A stretch of 64,000 nt of DNA, taken from NCBI GenBank assembly GCA_038503065.1, contig JBCAMK010000003.1, forward strand, positions 2,976,001 through 3,040,000, read 5' to 3'. A model generated the notes under the pieces. The model was given only the letters and a program-made list of their open reading frames with translations, did not search any database and was not told the origin of the DNA. The translations under genes were made by a program, and so were the position numbers. The DNA comes from Paragyromitra xinjiangensis. Its lineage: Eukaryota; Ascomycota; Pezizomycetes; Pezizales; Discinaceae. Shown here one piece after another: positions 12,236 to 23,900 of this stretch (positions are counted from its first letter, which is position 1; each line of letters begins with the position of its first letter).

Positions 12236-14599
12236 GGCTCGAGAGACGAACGAAGAGTTATCTGGAGCAGATTGGGCTGCTGAAGGGGAGATGGGCGTGG
12301 GATGGAGGGTCTGGAGAAGAAGGACTTTTGTGTGAAGAGAGAAGACAGACGACGTCCCATCCGATGTTGATTTAAACAAGCCACACAACCCTGGCGCAGA
12401 TCCAGGCTAACCGCATTGGGCGAGACTGAGGCGCCAAGCTTTGCAGGATCTCGTTTCAGCCTCTGCGCTTGGCCGCCTGCAGATGATCCGCGATGCTGAA
12501 ACAGGGTCGTGCGCGGTGGGCAGGGTAACACAGGTGGTCTTTTCACTGTCATGGCCCAAGTGCAGCGTCTATTGTTCACCTTCCCTTCGATACTGGATCA
12601 CTGTTCACATGCATCTCACACAAGGTAGCCATTACCCTTCCAGACAATTGCCGCTACTAACAGACACTTCAAGGCATGGATGCTTTTCGGGACAAGCTGG
12701 CACCAGCGAAATCTCACTTTAAAAATTCACAGTGGTTGAACATCTCAACAAAACAGGAAAGTTGACTTCAACACGGGGAAAAAACCCCCAGTATTATATC
12801 ATAGACCTTGCCTCAGGGATTAGTTGGGTCCAAGGCAATTGGCATGTTGTCCAGTACAAAGCATCTGAAACGGCCACCTACGCGAACTCCAACACTCACT
12901 GACGATCACAGCCTCAGGGCTGGACAACGCATCGCTAACATTGCCATCACCACACAGAACCCCTAGACATTACCACCATCACTCAGTCGCTCACCGGACA
13001 AGACAGCCAGCCTTATCCAAAACCTCGAAACCTGGAAGCCAGCCTGCAAGATCCCGTCTAACATGTTGCGTACCCTAATTCCCGAACAAACACGTGTTTC
13101 ATGATTCCTCGGGAAGCCTCATTGCTTATTTTGACGTGGAGTCTAATTTTAAGCCTCATTTTGAGCCTCACCAGCCGTACTTGGCAATAACCCTAACCCA
13201 AGTTTACCCACTCTTGTGTTCTAGATTTCCGCCCTTCAACGCGGAGGCAATAGTGAAACGGACGATGGAATTGATCCTATACTTGAGTGACGCTGTTTCA
13301 AACCCTTGGTGGGGAATTGGAGTACGCTCGTTGGTTGGTGCAAGGGTGGTGCACGGCCATGCGTCCTTCAACTCAGCAAAACATCAATTGGCATTGAGGG
13401 GATCCTGTTGTGTTGGTTGCCGCAGAAGCATTCCGGAGCTTTCAAAAGACGGTGGGCACATCTATCAGTGGGAGGTTATATTTAGTTTTCACACCGCTAA
13501 CCTAGCTTTTAGGTTCAAGACATTCGTGGAGACTCGTTGCGGGTAGCGGGTTTGGTCTCTGGTTATTTTTAGAAACTGGGTATAGACTCTTGTTGGGGAG
13601 TACTGGCGTGTTATAGGATTAGCCTGATTTGGAAGTATGGTGGATACTATCTGCTCACACGGCACGACTAGTCTTCCCTCAATTTGGATCAGGATTCGAG
13701 TCATTGTGGAATACGAGTGACATGTAATGATGCTAAGGCCATAGTGTCAGGAGTTCACTCAAGTCACTGCTCTAGCGATAAATGGGAGCATACATGTATC
13801 TGATTGTTTGGGCTTATTGGTACTTGGGCTCTTAGCTCGTGGATGGCAGCAACCCGACACACCATAGTAGGGCAAAAATGGCGGTTGCTATTTGGAACAG
13901 AGTTCGGGACTAGGGATGGATAGTGCCACGGGAATAGGTGGCCTACAGCATCTGGCCCGGGGAAATATTTTTATTAAGGGTAAACAACCGATACGGCAGA
14001 TTCTTACGCGCTTCAGGACATGTTCCTCGCTTCTTCACTCTTCTTCGCTTGCTACAATTATAATGCATTCTATTTTTGGAGCACATAGGTATAATGGTTT
14101 ATATCATGTTGCTTATTATACTCTTTCTTAGTGCATATATCTTCGACCTTCCTTGATATGAACTAGATAATAGTTTTAGGGCGCAACACTTCACAAATTC
14201 TTAAGGTTGGGGCATGGAGAAACACTTCCCGGGGCGAGGAAGAACGGACTGCTGTGGGGGAGTCCAAGCGAGGCCAATATCTATATTAAGCCAGTGTAAA
14301 GGCTGCCTACAACCAGAAAACCTCCATGAGGAAGACAGGCGCTCGTTAAAAATCACCCTACGATGCGGCTAATTTCTCCCATCATTCCTCAGACCCGATA
14401 TCTTGTGAAGGCAGCTGGAAAAGTATATATATGAGCTCTGATGACTTTCTTGAAATGTCATATGTGTAATTTGCTCCCAGTTTAGCATAGACACATCCAC
14501 GCTCGTTAATCCAGTCACTCTTTTTTTCTTTTCTCTCTTTTCCCGTATCCTCAGGGATCCACATTCATTGAGCATAAATTCAATAGAACCAAGTCTAGA
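12236..14599. other. Gene-free stretch
   Basis: It includes the putative promoter of the minus-strand JmjC gene. Open frames at 12441-12722, 13094-13546 and 13892-14131 have no domain, signal sequence or splice continuity, and I treat them as chance. A T/C-rich tract near 14519-14541 precedes the next gene by about 60 bp. Confidence 0.5.
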
Positions 14600-16656
14600 A
14601 TGAAAATCACCACCGCCACCGCAGCCACAATCTTCGCACTATGTGCTGCTGCCCAGAACGTGAGCTTTTCCCTCTAGACCCAGCACTCGCATGCGTTATC
14701 TGCTGTTGGCTGGCAACATTCTGTCATGCCGTACAACCAATACCCTGGATCCGTAATGCCTTCCCTACCCCAGTAAAATCCTTAATGGTACTGTATATGG
14801 ATGTTGACCTTACTTCTGGGAAAGTAGGATATGGACTGACGAGTTCAGAATGGGAGCAGCATTGCACCCGACTCCTCTCCTAGCGCTACTGGATTAGGGA
14901 GCCCTATTGCTAATAGCACTACTGGGGGAGCACCTATTGCGAACGGCACTGCTCAGAACTCTCTGACTAGCGAAGTACCTGTTGCTGTTGCTACTCCTAT
15001 TGCTAATGGAACTTCGATTGCCAGTGGTACTCAAATTGAGGAGATCCCCACTGCCAGTGAAACTCCTACTGGTGACAGAGACGATGAGCCCCGTGCTCGT
15101 AATGTTGCTCAGTCCTCAGATCTAGCAACGAGCGACCCCATTGCAAGCGGTGTGACTGCTAGTGCTAGTAGCTCAGGCTCAAATTCGAGCACCGGGACTG
15201 AAACTTCGTCTGGGAATGTCTCTGGGAACGAAGCTAGCGCTGCTGCGGCGGGGGTTTCTCCATCTGTATGATTTTCTGCATTCTAAAAGATGTTTATTTG
15301 TTTTAACAGTTAGTTTTGCTGGTTTAGGCATCCGTCGGGGGATCTACTGCATCAAATGACATCGCCGAGTCCCCCGTTTCGAACGGCGTGAACATAAACG
15401 CTAGTGGCTCAGACTCTAGCTCGAGCAGCAAGACTGAAAGCAAAACTGGAGATGTGTTTGGCAAAGATACTGCTGTCATGAATAGCTCCACTCCTTCGGT
15501 ATGATGCAATAACTCAGTAATATCTGTTCACTGCGCTGAACATTACTGGATATAGGTTTCATCTCAAGCTATGGACGACCCAACGGAGAGCGAAACCCCC
15601 AACCCACAGGAAATCGCAGGCGGACCTGGCCCCGTCCAAGTATCTGCATCTGGACCTAGCGGTTCTTTAGTCCCTGTTTCTTCTGGAGCTCCTCTTGCGG
15701 GTAGTGTCTCGGCTCCTTCCCCCTCAGCGTCGGTTTCTGGGGGTGTGTCTACACCAGTCTCCTCGGCAGGTCCAGTCAAAGAGATTCCGGATGGCCAGCA
15801 CCAGGCACCAGGCTCACCTACAGGTCCTGTTCACGAGATCGCGGATGGTCAGCTCCAGGCACCGGGCTCGTCTGCAGGGCCTGTCAAAGAAATTTCGAAT
15901 GGTCAGCCTCAGGCACCAGGCTCACCTACAGGTCCTGTCCATGAGATCGCGGATGGTCAGCTCCAGGCACCTGGGGGCCCGAATGTTGGGTCTCCTAGCA
16001 ATGGGACTGGGATTCCTAGCACTGGGTCTCCTAGCAACGGGACTCAAATCCCTGCAACTGGATCTCAGAACCCCAGTGCTGGCAATGGATCTTCCGATAG
16101 TGGCTCTGGTGTTGGATCTTCAAGTGCTGGGCAGCAGGGTGCTATGAGTTCTAGCTCTAATTACGACTCTGATTCTGATTCTGATTCTGATTCTGAGTCC
16201 GATTCTGAGTCTGACTATAGTTCTGGAGGTATGGGATCTGCTGGATACGAAGGACCCGGATCCCAGGGCTTGGGTGCTGGTTCTAAGAATATGGTATCTG
16301 GCTTTAAGTCTCAGGGTTCTAGTAATATCCCTACGGCTTCTAGCTACGGATCTAGTGGGCCTGACTATGACTACGACTCTGATTCCGACTACGAGCCTAT
16401 GGGAGCTAGCTCTTATGATGGTTCTGGATCTCAAGGTTCTGGGACGGGATATCCTGCTGGATCTTCAGGGGGATATGGACCTGGCAGTGGATCTCAAGGA
16501 CCGGGTACTGGTTATCCTGGTGTTGGAGGTAGCGGGTCTGGCACTGGATCCCCACCTGCATATCCGCTTCCCTTCGAAGGTAGCGCGTCGGGAAGGTACA
16601 TCCCAGCTGCCGTCGTTACGATTATTGCTGCTACTATCGCCTTCGGCATGATGTAA
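14600..16656 (+). CDS. Ser/Gly-rich GPI-anchored cell-wall protein (four exons)
   Basis: Model: 14600-14659, 14849-15265, 15328-15498, 15556-16656. All introns are phase 0 and the product is 582 aa. The start gives a signal peptide (MKITTATAATIFALCAAAQN). The chain is almost entirely Ser, Thr, Gly, Pro and Asn, with four 18-aa repeats of the form GPV[KH]EI..GQ.QAPG, an acidic SD/SE run, and Gly-Ser-Tyr repeats. It ends in a hydrophobic C-terminus (YIPAAVVTIIAATIAFGMM) that fits a GPI signal. It is probably a heavily O-glycosylated wall or adhesin-like protein with no catalytic domain. The first intron (189 bp) is longer than usual: exon 1 could instead continue to 14752 if an in-frame TAG at 14675 were removed. 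The 5' structure is therefore uncertain. Confidence 0.75.
15769..15984 (+). repeat. Four 54-bp in-frame tandem repeats
   Basis: Four 18-residue units in the GPI protein follow the pattern GPV[KH]EI[PAS][DN]GQxQAPG[SG].. Units 1 and 3 have K and units 2 and 4 have H at the variable position, so the array also reads as two copies of a 108-bp unit, consistent with duplication of a dimer. Confidence 0.85.
16165..16213 (+). repeat. GATTCT hexamer run encoding an Asp-Ser/Glu-Ser tract
   Basis: A short-period array coding for alternating Ser with Asp or Glu inside the GPI protein. A second shorter Asp/Ser/Tyr stretch follows near 16366-16395. Opposite-strand open frames across it are artefacts of the repeat. 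Confidence 0.8.
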
Positions 16657-17971
16657 AGGGATATGTGGCATAGAGAGTGGGGGGAAATCGTATGTGGAGA
16701 GAGAGTTGTTACTTCGTTTCTTGTTTATGAAATATTGTTTGTATCGAGAGATTTGATTGTCGAGATTGTATTAAATTGAAAAATCGGTGCTTTTGATCTT
16801 GTCGCGAGATGTGCTTGCTTTAGAATGGTTTGAGTCATCCATTAAATTCGTTGGTCTGTCGGTAGTCAATTCTAGGGGAGTCTCATGCCCGATACTAGCC
16901 CTTGTAGATCGCCCCCTTACTATGTGTAGCAGCTGTAGGCAATAGAATAGGAACGAGCTGCTCTGGACACAGAGGATTCGGAAATTTGGTTTCCGAGTGA
17001 TAATCTAAGAACCCTAACCCTCGGGTATTCATGCTCTCGGGTTTGCTGTCTTTTCTGAGAATTTCCCGATATGGAGAGATCGGCAAGCCCATGTCTATAT
17101 CAATCGACACCAGTTAGACAACCCATAGTTTCCTGTATACTACTCTGGTAAAGATTATTTTCACTGATTTCAAGAGGCTTATGGGGACTCTTTGATCTTC
17201 CGGTAGAGTGGGATATGGTTCATATACGTAAATGTTCTAGATACATGTGTTTGCACTGAGATATTGCGTGCTGTGGCATTATTAACCTTCGTCATCTCAC
17301 GTGTCGCGGGTGTAACCATCCTATGGTGTGCTCTAATTTTCCGATGTAATGTCAGAACACCGGGAATAAATCTCTATGAGGATCCCGCTTTGTGACCCAA
17401 GGAGGGAAAATAACGAATGATCAAGAAAGCTCCAGAAATATTCGCAGAATTTAGCTGACAAATTGGTTATAGAATGTGTTGATGGCGCCCCGGCCCATTT
17501 CTATGGTGTTGTCGCCCCAGGTACCAGCAGCCGGTGGCAGCGGATGGTCCCGCTCCTGCCTATAACCGAGGGCGCGTTCATGTCGCGTAGTGTTGTTGCT
17601 TGGCGTCAATTAGGAAGCAAAGGCCAAGCTCAAACGCGTTTCCTCAGACACTCGGCGCGGCCACACTTCTATTCTCTCGACCTCCTTTTTCCCTGTAAAG
17701 ACCCCGCATCCTCAGAGTTCTCATCGATTTCCTCTCCACCTTCTGCATCGCTAGATATCTCGTGAAGACACTCCACAAAATAATTGCTGCTGTTCCTACT
17801 CAGTTTTCTCCACAGCTGTTTGTTTCTCTTGGTGAGTCGCTGCTTCATTTAGTTCTCGCTATTGTTTTTCGCTATTCCCACGAAATTCCTCGTTATAGAC
17901 TGACGAACAGGAGAGGCAGCCGTATAAACGCTTTAATTCACCCCTCGGCGCCGCTGTCTGGGCTGCCCACC
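16657..17971. other. Intergenic and 5' region of the DNMT5 gene
   Basis: No supported gene. CCCTAACCC near 17014 resembles telomere repeat but is too short to mean anything. A CT-rich tract at 17650-17760 lies upstream of the next start. The frame at 17762 is open through to the chosen ATG at 17972, so a longer N-terminus is formally possible. Confidence 0.5.
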
Positions 17972-20900
17972 ATGAGGCGACTTTCTCGGGGAAAACCATC
18001 CGTGACTGTTCTGTCTTCCGATGATGAAGCTGAATCTCCAGCTGTTGAGATATCCGAATCTGAAGACGAACTCTCTACCACTAGAACAACCAGAAAGAGA
18101 TCGGCTCCTAGTAGCAGAGCCTCTAGGGACAGAGACATTGATATGGAAGACGACGAGGATTCTGATGGCGAAGAATTTTCTGTGATGAAGAGGAAGGCCG
18201 TGGAAGGCGATCGTGGGAGAATGTTTATGGTTGCGGTCGAGAGTAAGTCTGGTTTTTCCTTGAAATTTGCCACTCTAACAATTACTGATTGTCATTTATC
18301 TTCATCTAGTTCCTGTTGTTCGACCATCTTTCTCTAGAACACCTCTGGTGAAAGCCACAAAACAATTGTCAATGGATAATTTCTTTGGGAGATCGCCCAC
18401 GTCCGGTGGTAGCAGTCCTCTTGTGATCGTACCGACGAAGGGCAAGCGCAAGGCTGCAGTAAAACCAACGACATCTGGCAAGAAGGCGCCCGCTAAAACA
18501 TTCCTTGTTCGAGTCCCGGAGAAGAGGCCTATCGCTAAAGCCACTGGAAAGTCTAGTAGAAGCAGAGCGACATCTATTGCCTCAGACAAAAAGCCGGAAA
18601 AGAGCGATGAGTCAGATTTTGCTCCTGAGGAGGTGTCCTCCTCCGAAGATGATATTGCGGAAGCGGAGTCAGTCGTCGCCTCTGAGGAGGAAGCTGAGCC
18701 AAAGGAGGAGGAGGAGGATGATGACTTAGAAGAACCCGCTACTAAGAAAGCATCTAGCAAGGGCAAAGTCAAAGCTGAACCTACGGATGCGGCTGGAAAG
18801 CCATTCGTCAAGCACGCTTCGAAATCAAGCCCCTGTAGATTAGCTATCAAACCCCGTGAAGGAGATCTTCCGCCGATATCTGATCTTCAACTAATTTTCG
18901 ACGACATTGTCTCGCGTGTCCCTGCGGTGGCCGGTTTGTTTGGATCTAAAGGTGGTAGGAAGCTGAGAGTTGCGACTATGTGTTCGGGGACGGAGAGCCC
19001 TTTGCTCGCCTTGGGGTTGATTGGCAGGAGCTTGCAGTCACAAAAACTGGGGAAACTTGAGCTTGATCACATTTTTAGTTGCGAAATTGAGCCGTATAAA
19101 CAAGCGTAAGTTCTTTGTCCCCTTTCCGTCCCGCCTTTTGAGTTCATTTTTTACTAACACGTGATGCTACAGTTACATAGAAAGGAATTTTAAGCCACCC
19201 ATCTTGTTTAGGGATATCAGGGAGCTTGGTGAAGATTTTGCGTAAGTTGAGCCGTTTCGTCCCATCCATTTCTGTATGCAGGTGTTTGCTGGGGGGCATC
19301 ACATGACCATATCTCTTTATCTGATGACCATAAGCTGATATGAATAATAGCACGACTGCATATGGTGCCAAAGTTGCCGTTCCTGGCGATGTTGATCTTC
19401 TTGTTGCTGGAACATCCTGTGTCGATTTTTCGAATCTCAACAATCAGAAGAAGACCCTTGATGATATCGGAGAATCTTCTGATACCTTCCATGGAATGAT
19501 GAGATGGGTGAATCGTCATCGCCCTACTGTCATCATTCACGAAAATGTTGCCGGTGCAGCTTGGACACAGATGCGGGAGGAGTACTTGGAAGCGGGATAC
19601 TCGGCTGAGTTCCTGACCAGTTTCGACACCAAGAACTACTATATCCCACAGACCCGCTGCAGAGGATATCTTTTCGCTGTCAATCTCAAAGATAGTGACA
19701 TTCCTAACAGATGGCTTGACGCTATGAGAAAACTTCGTCGGCCATCTTCTTGCACACTCGAAGCATTCTTGCTCCCATCAGATGATCCGAGGGTTCATCA
19801 ATTTCGAATGGACCTTTCTACCAAGAGGGATGGAAGTAGGAGATCGGCTCGATCGGTTGAATGGGAGAAATGCGAGGGTAAACATCAAAAGGAGCGAATT
19901 GTGGAGAGGTTGGGGTTGAAGAGGCCAATGACACATTGGGAGGAAGGTGGAATCTCTAAGATGTTCGATTTCGCTTGGCAAGATTGGGGCCATACTCAAG
20001 TCGATCGCGTTTTGGATTTGATGGATATCAACATGTTGACTCAGGCGAAAGTTGGCGTCGATGCTAATTTCAAGGAGTAAGTGCATAATCTGAATTTTAT
20101 ATAATTGACGCAATTGCTAATAAATAACTCTTTCTAGACAATTTTGGAATTTATCACAGAATGTTGACCGCAATACTTTCGGTAAAGGGAACGGGATTGC
20201 TCCATGTCTTACCCCTCACATGTTGCCATACTTGACAAGTCGAGGTGGTCCCCTCATTGGACTCGAAGCCCTTGCCATGCAAGGTCTCCCCATCAATGAG
20301 CTTCTCTTGACTAGGGAGAGTTCTCAGGAGCTCCAGAATCTTGCTGGGAATGCGATGACGTCCACTGTTGTCGGCACAGCCATTCTGGCCGCCTTGATCC
20401 TCTCTAAGGACCTCCTTAGACCAGCCGACAACGATGATATGGATGTCGACGTTGAAGAGGTTGATATCTCAAGTAGGATCAGCGGGTTTGAACAGTTGCA
20501 GGAACGCTCGTTGGATTTGTCAACTACCCAGTCTCTTGACATCGAAACCCTGCTCAAGGAGGCAAGGAGAAGTTCTAGGCTCTGCATATGTGAAGGCAGG
20601 ACGGACATTACTAGTAACAAGATCAATATTTGCCAGGAGTGTGCCCATACTTCATGTGAGAAATGTGGAGGTAGACCGGAACATCAGTACGAGCCTTATC
20701 AAGGCTCTGGTAGCCGGATACCTCCTCTCGAGTTCGAACATAAGATCAAGAGCGTTCTGCCTATGCGCTTGATCATAACCGGCATCTCCACGGACCTCCT
20801 TAATAATTTAAAGAATAGCAACCCCGACATTGCTGGAAAGATCACGTCGAACGAATGGAAAATATTTGAAGAATGCCTGGCGTATGCCGTCAAATCTGAA

Positions 20901-23900
20901 TTCAGGTTCAGGAGTCTTAAGCGTCAAGAGATTTGGAGCGTTTCATACGATGCTCCGGAGGCCCGGCTTGAATTGCTACTGGATCCTCTGGAACCTGAGT
21001 GGAAGCTCTTCGCTAAAGCCCCGGAAACAGATGGTGCTAAGAGCCTTAGACGCAGAATGTGCCAGAAGCCACTCGCGAGGATGAGATTAGCTGACGCAAA
21101 CGATCCCATGGAAGGTCGGTGGGAGGTTTGTTTGCCAGTGAGGTATAGCTTCCAGATCGGCGTTGAGGGTAAAGGCTCTTTGGTCGAAAGCTGGGAAGCC
21201 ATCATTGGTCTCCAAGATCCACGTTTTGCTGAGAAGAAGGTTTGGGATCATCTCAAGATCTCAGTTCCCGATGATATAAGGGACTCTTTGGACCGGGATA
21301 TTAGTGGTGTTTATAAACTCCTTCCCACTTGTGGTACTTCGAATGGAGCTTTGCACAAGAAGATAGATAACGATGATCACGCCACACCTTTATACTTCTT
21401 CCTTGACCCAACAAGGACCAGTGAAGCCAAGGACGATCATTTCGTTTTCTCGATCTCTATTAGGCGGTACGCCTACGGTGAGGACCGGCCGCTCGTGGCT
21501 AGAATGGAGAATAAGTTCCGGCCATCTTCGCATAACGGAACAAAATCCTTCCAGTGTTTTGCCGATGGGCAGTGGGTCTTAGCAAAGAAGGTTACGCTTA
21601 CAACTCCTATTGGCAAGACGGGCAAGATTAGTGAGGGTGTTTTCGCCATTCCCAGCCCAAGGGGTTTACCAGTCCGAGTTTCCAACGATGACTGCGCGAC
21701 CGCGAATGCTGTTCTTACTTGCCGAGTCCCGTTGCGAGGCCAAGCTGAGGGTGTATGGCCGGAGGGTGTTTGGAGGGAAGTAGATAAGATCCATGAGAGG
21801 AACACATTTGAGTCCTTGGCTTGGCTCACTGAACGTGTGCGGTCGATAAAACATCTGTCTAGGTGGAACGATCTTGAGCTTCCTGAGGACTACTCGAATT
21901 GTGAACGTTGCGCACCGACTCCGCCGAACCTAAAGTGGATCCGCAAAGCTAATAAGTACGTTCCTCGTGAGGACCCAGAGCAGGCAGCGCCATACGAACG
22001 TGCATTGAAGAATCGGCCTGCTCCGTTTGTCACTCAGTTGACGCTGGAACACTCAAATAATGGAGAGCAGGTAGGCATCTTGAGGATTGGGTTAAATATT
22101 CCCACCCTCGTCCACAGAGCTCTCTCTAGACTTCCAAACGAGGGGAGGGCGGAAAAGCCTTTGCTAAGCTGGCGGCTTACCACTGACTACATCCCGGAGA
22201 GTAAACTTATCTTGCCGCCGTTCGAGCTGAGCAGCAACAAACGCGATAGCGAGTACACGCAACCGCCAAGCTTCGTGATGAAACTCAGACCTGAACAGTT
22301 GAGATCTCTCACCTGGATGATGGACCAAGAGAAAGAAAGCGCTCCTCCTTTCATTGAAGAAGAAATTTCGGAGGCTCTCTTGACGCATCTTAATTGGAAG
22401 GCTGAGGGAAGGGCGGAGAGGCCAATCCAAGTTCGCGGAGGTGTCCTTGCTGATCAAGTCGGTTACGGGAAGACAGCTATCACTCTCGGTTTGATTGATT
22501 GTTCTCGGAAGAGTATTGAATTGCCATCTAACCTCGCTGGCAACATCCCGGTGAAGGCTACTTTGATCGTTGTGCCTCCTCATTTAACCAACCAGTGGCC
22601 TTCAGAAATTAGGAAATTTACGGGTGAAAAGACGTACCGGATCCTGAAGCTCCAAACCCAGACCGATTTGAACAAAACGTCAATCCAGCAAATCATGGAC
22701 GCAGACATTCTTGTGGTAGCATCTACTCTGTTCAAGAGTGACAAGTATCTCTCCAATTTGGCCGGCTTCGCTGCAACAAATGCCCCACCTACTTCGGAAG
22801 GTAGACGTTTCAACGCTTGGCAGAAGATTGCGCTGGTAGATCTGAAGGAACAGGTTATGGACCTCCAAAACGCCGGTGCTGAATTCGTCAGTGACAAGAT
22901 CGAGCAACGGACGAAGAAGTTGGAGAATGAAGAAGTAGGGGAGGCGTTTGTCCAAACCAAGCGTCTTATCGGAAAAGCCTATGTTGAAGCCAAAGCGAAG
23001 GCTACTAAGTCGGGTGCAAAGCGCAAGAGATCTGGCTCAGACGACTCCGAACCTTCTGGAGAAATTTCCTCTGGGAGTGCAGATGGTCGTGCGAAAAAGA
23101 GTAAGGTTATCACTAGCCGCGTCGAAGGTGATCCATGGAAACTCAAGTCGAACGCGGCAAGGAGGGACTGGAAGAAGATGCAGGCGCCGCCACTTGAGAT
23201 GTTCCACTTTGACAGATTGGTCGTCGACGAATACACCTATCTGAAGGGCCAGATTCATGCCGGTATCACGTGCTTGAAGTCTAAATTCCGTTGGGTCTTG
23301 TCTGGTACCCCGCCGTTGGATGATTTTGCGGATGTCAAAACAATTTCTGTTTTCTTGGGTATACATCTGGGAATTGATGACGATATGGTGGGTAGGGTGG
23401 ACAACCGGAAAAAGATTAGGAAGGATCGCACAGGTAAGTCACTTCTTTACCTAGCTGTCGGGGGTTATGTCATTAATATTTATTTTTAAAATTAGATGTC
23501 GAGGCGTTCACGGCTTTCCGTGAACTAAGATCAGGTAATTGGCACAAGAGGAGACAGGAAGTTGCTCAGGCTTTCTTGAATCAATTCGTCCGTCAGGTAT
23601 GGTTTCTCCTACGCACTAAATTTGCACGCACTAATATGGTGTAGAATATCGCCGAAATTGATGAAATACCATTCGAAGAGCATGCTGTGCCAATTGTTCT
23701 CCCCGCTGCCGAGCGCGCTATCTACTTGGAGCTCGAACATCACTTGCAAGCCTTGGAGATGAACATCAGGAAGTCTAAGATCAAGCTTGACAATGATAGG
23801 GATAGGCGACTACAGGAATCTCTTGGAGACAGCGCTACCGCTGAAGAGGCTCTTCTCAAGCGTTGTTCTCACTTCGTTCTTGACTTCACTAAAGAGGATG

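Noticed and set aside
12441..14131. Possible genes in 12.4-14.1 kb
   Set aside because: Several frames of 70-150 codons, but none shows a domain or joins to another by intron phase.
16120..16651. Frames alongside the GPI protein reading as Arg/Ile or Leu-rich proteins
   Set aside because: Out-of-frame readings of GATTCT and GGATCT repeats.
17010..17022. CCCTAACCC telomere-like sequence (also near 45248)
   Set aside because: One and a half units only; not a telomere or interstitial array.
18302..18850. 182-codon minus-strand frame
   Set aside because: Antisense to the low-complexity N-terminus of DNMT5; Ser-runs reflect the Glu/Lys-rich sense strand.
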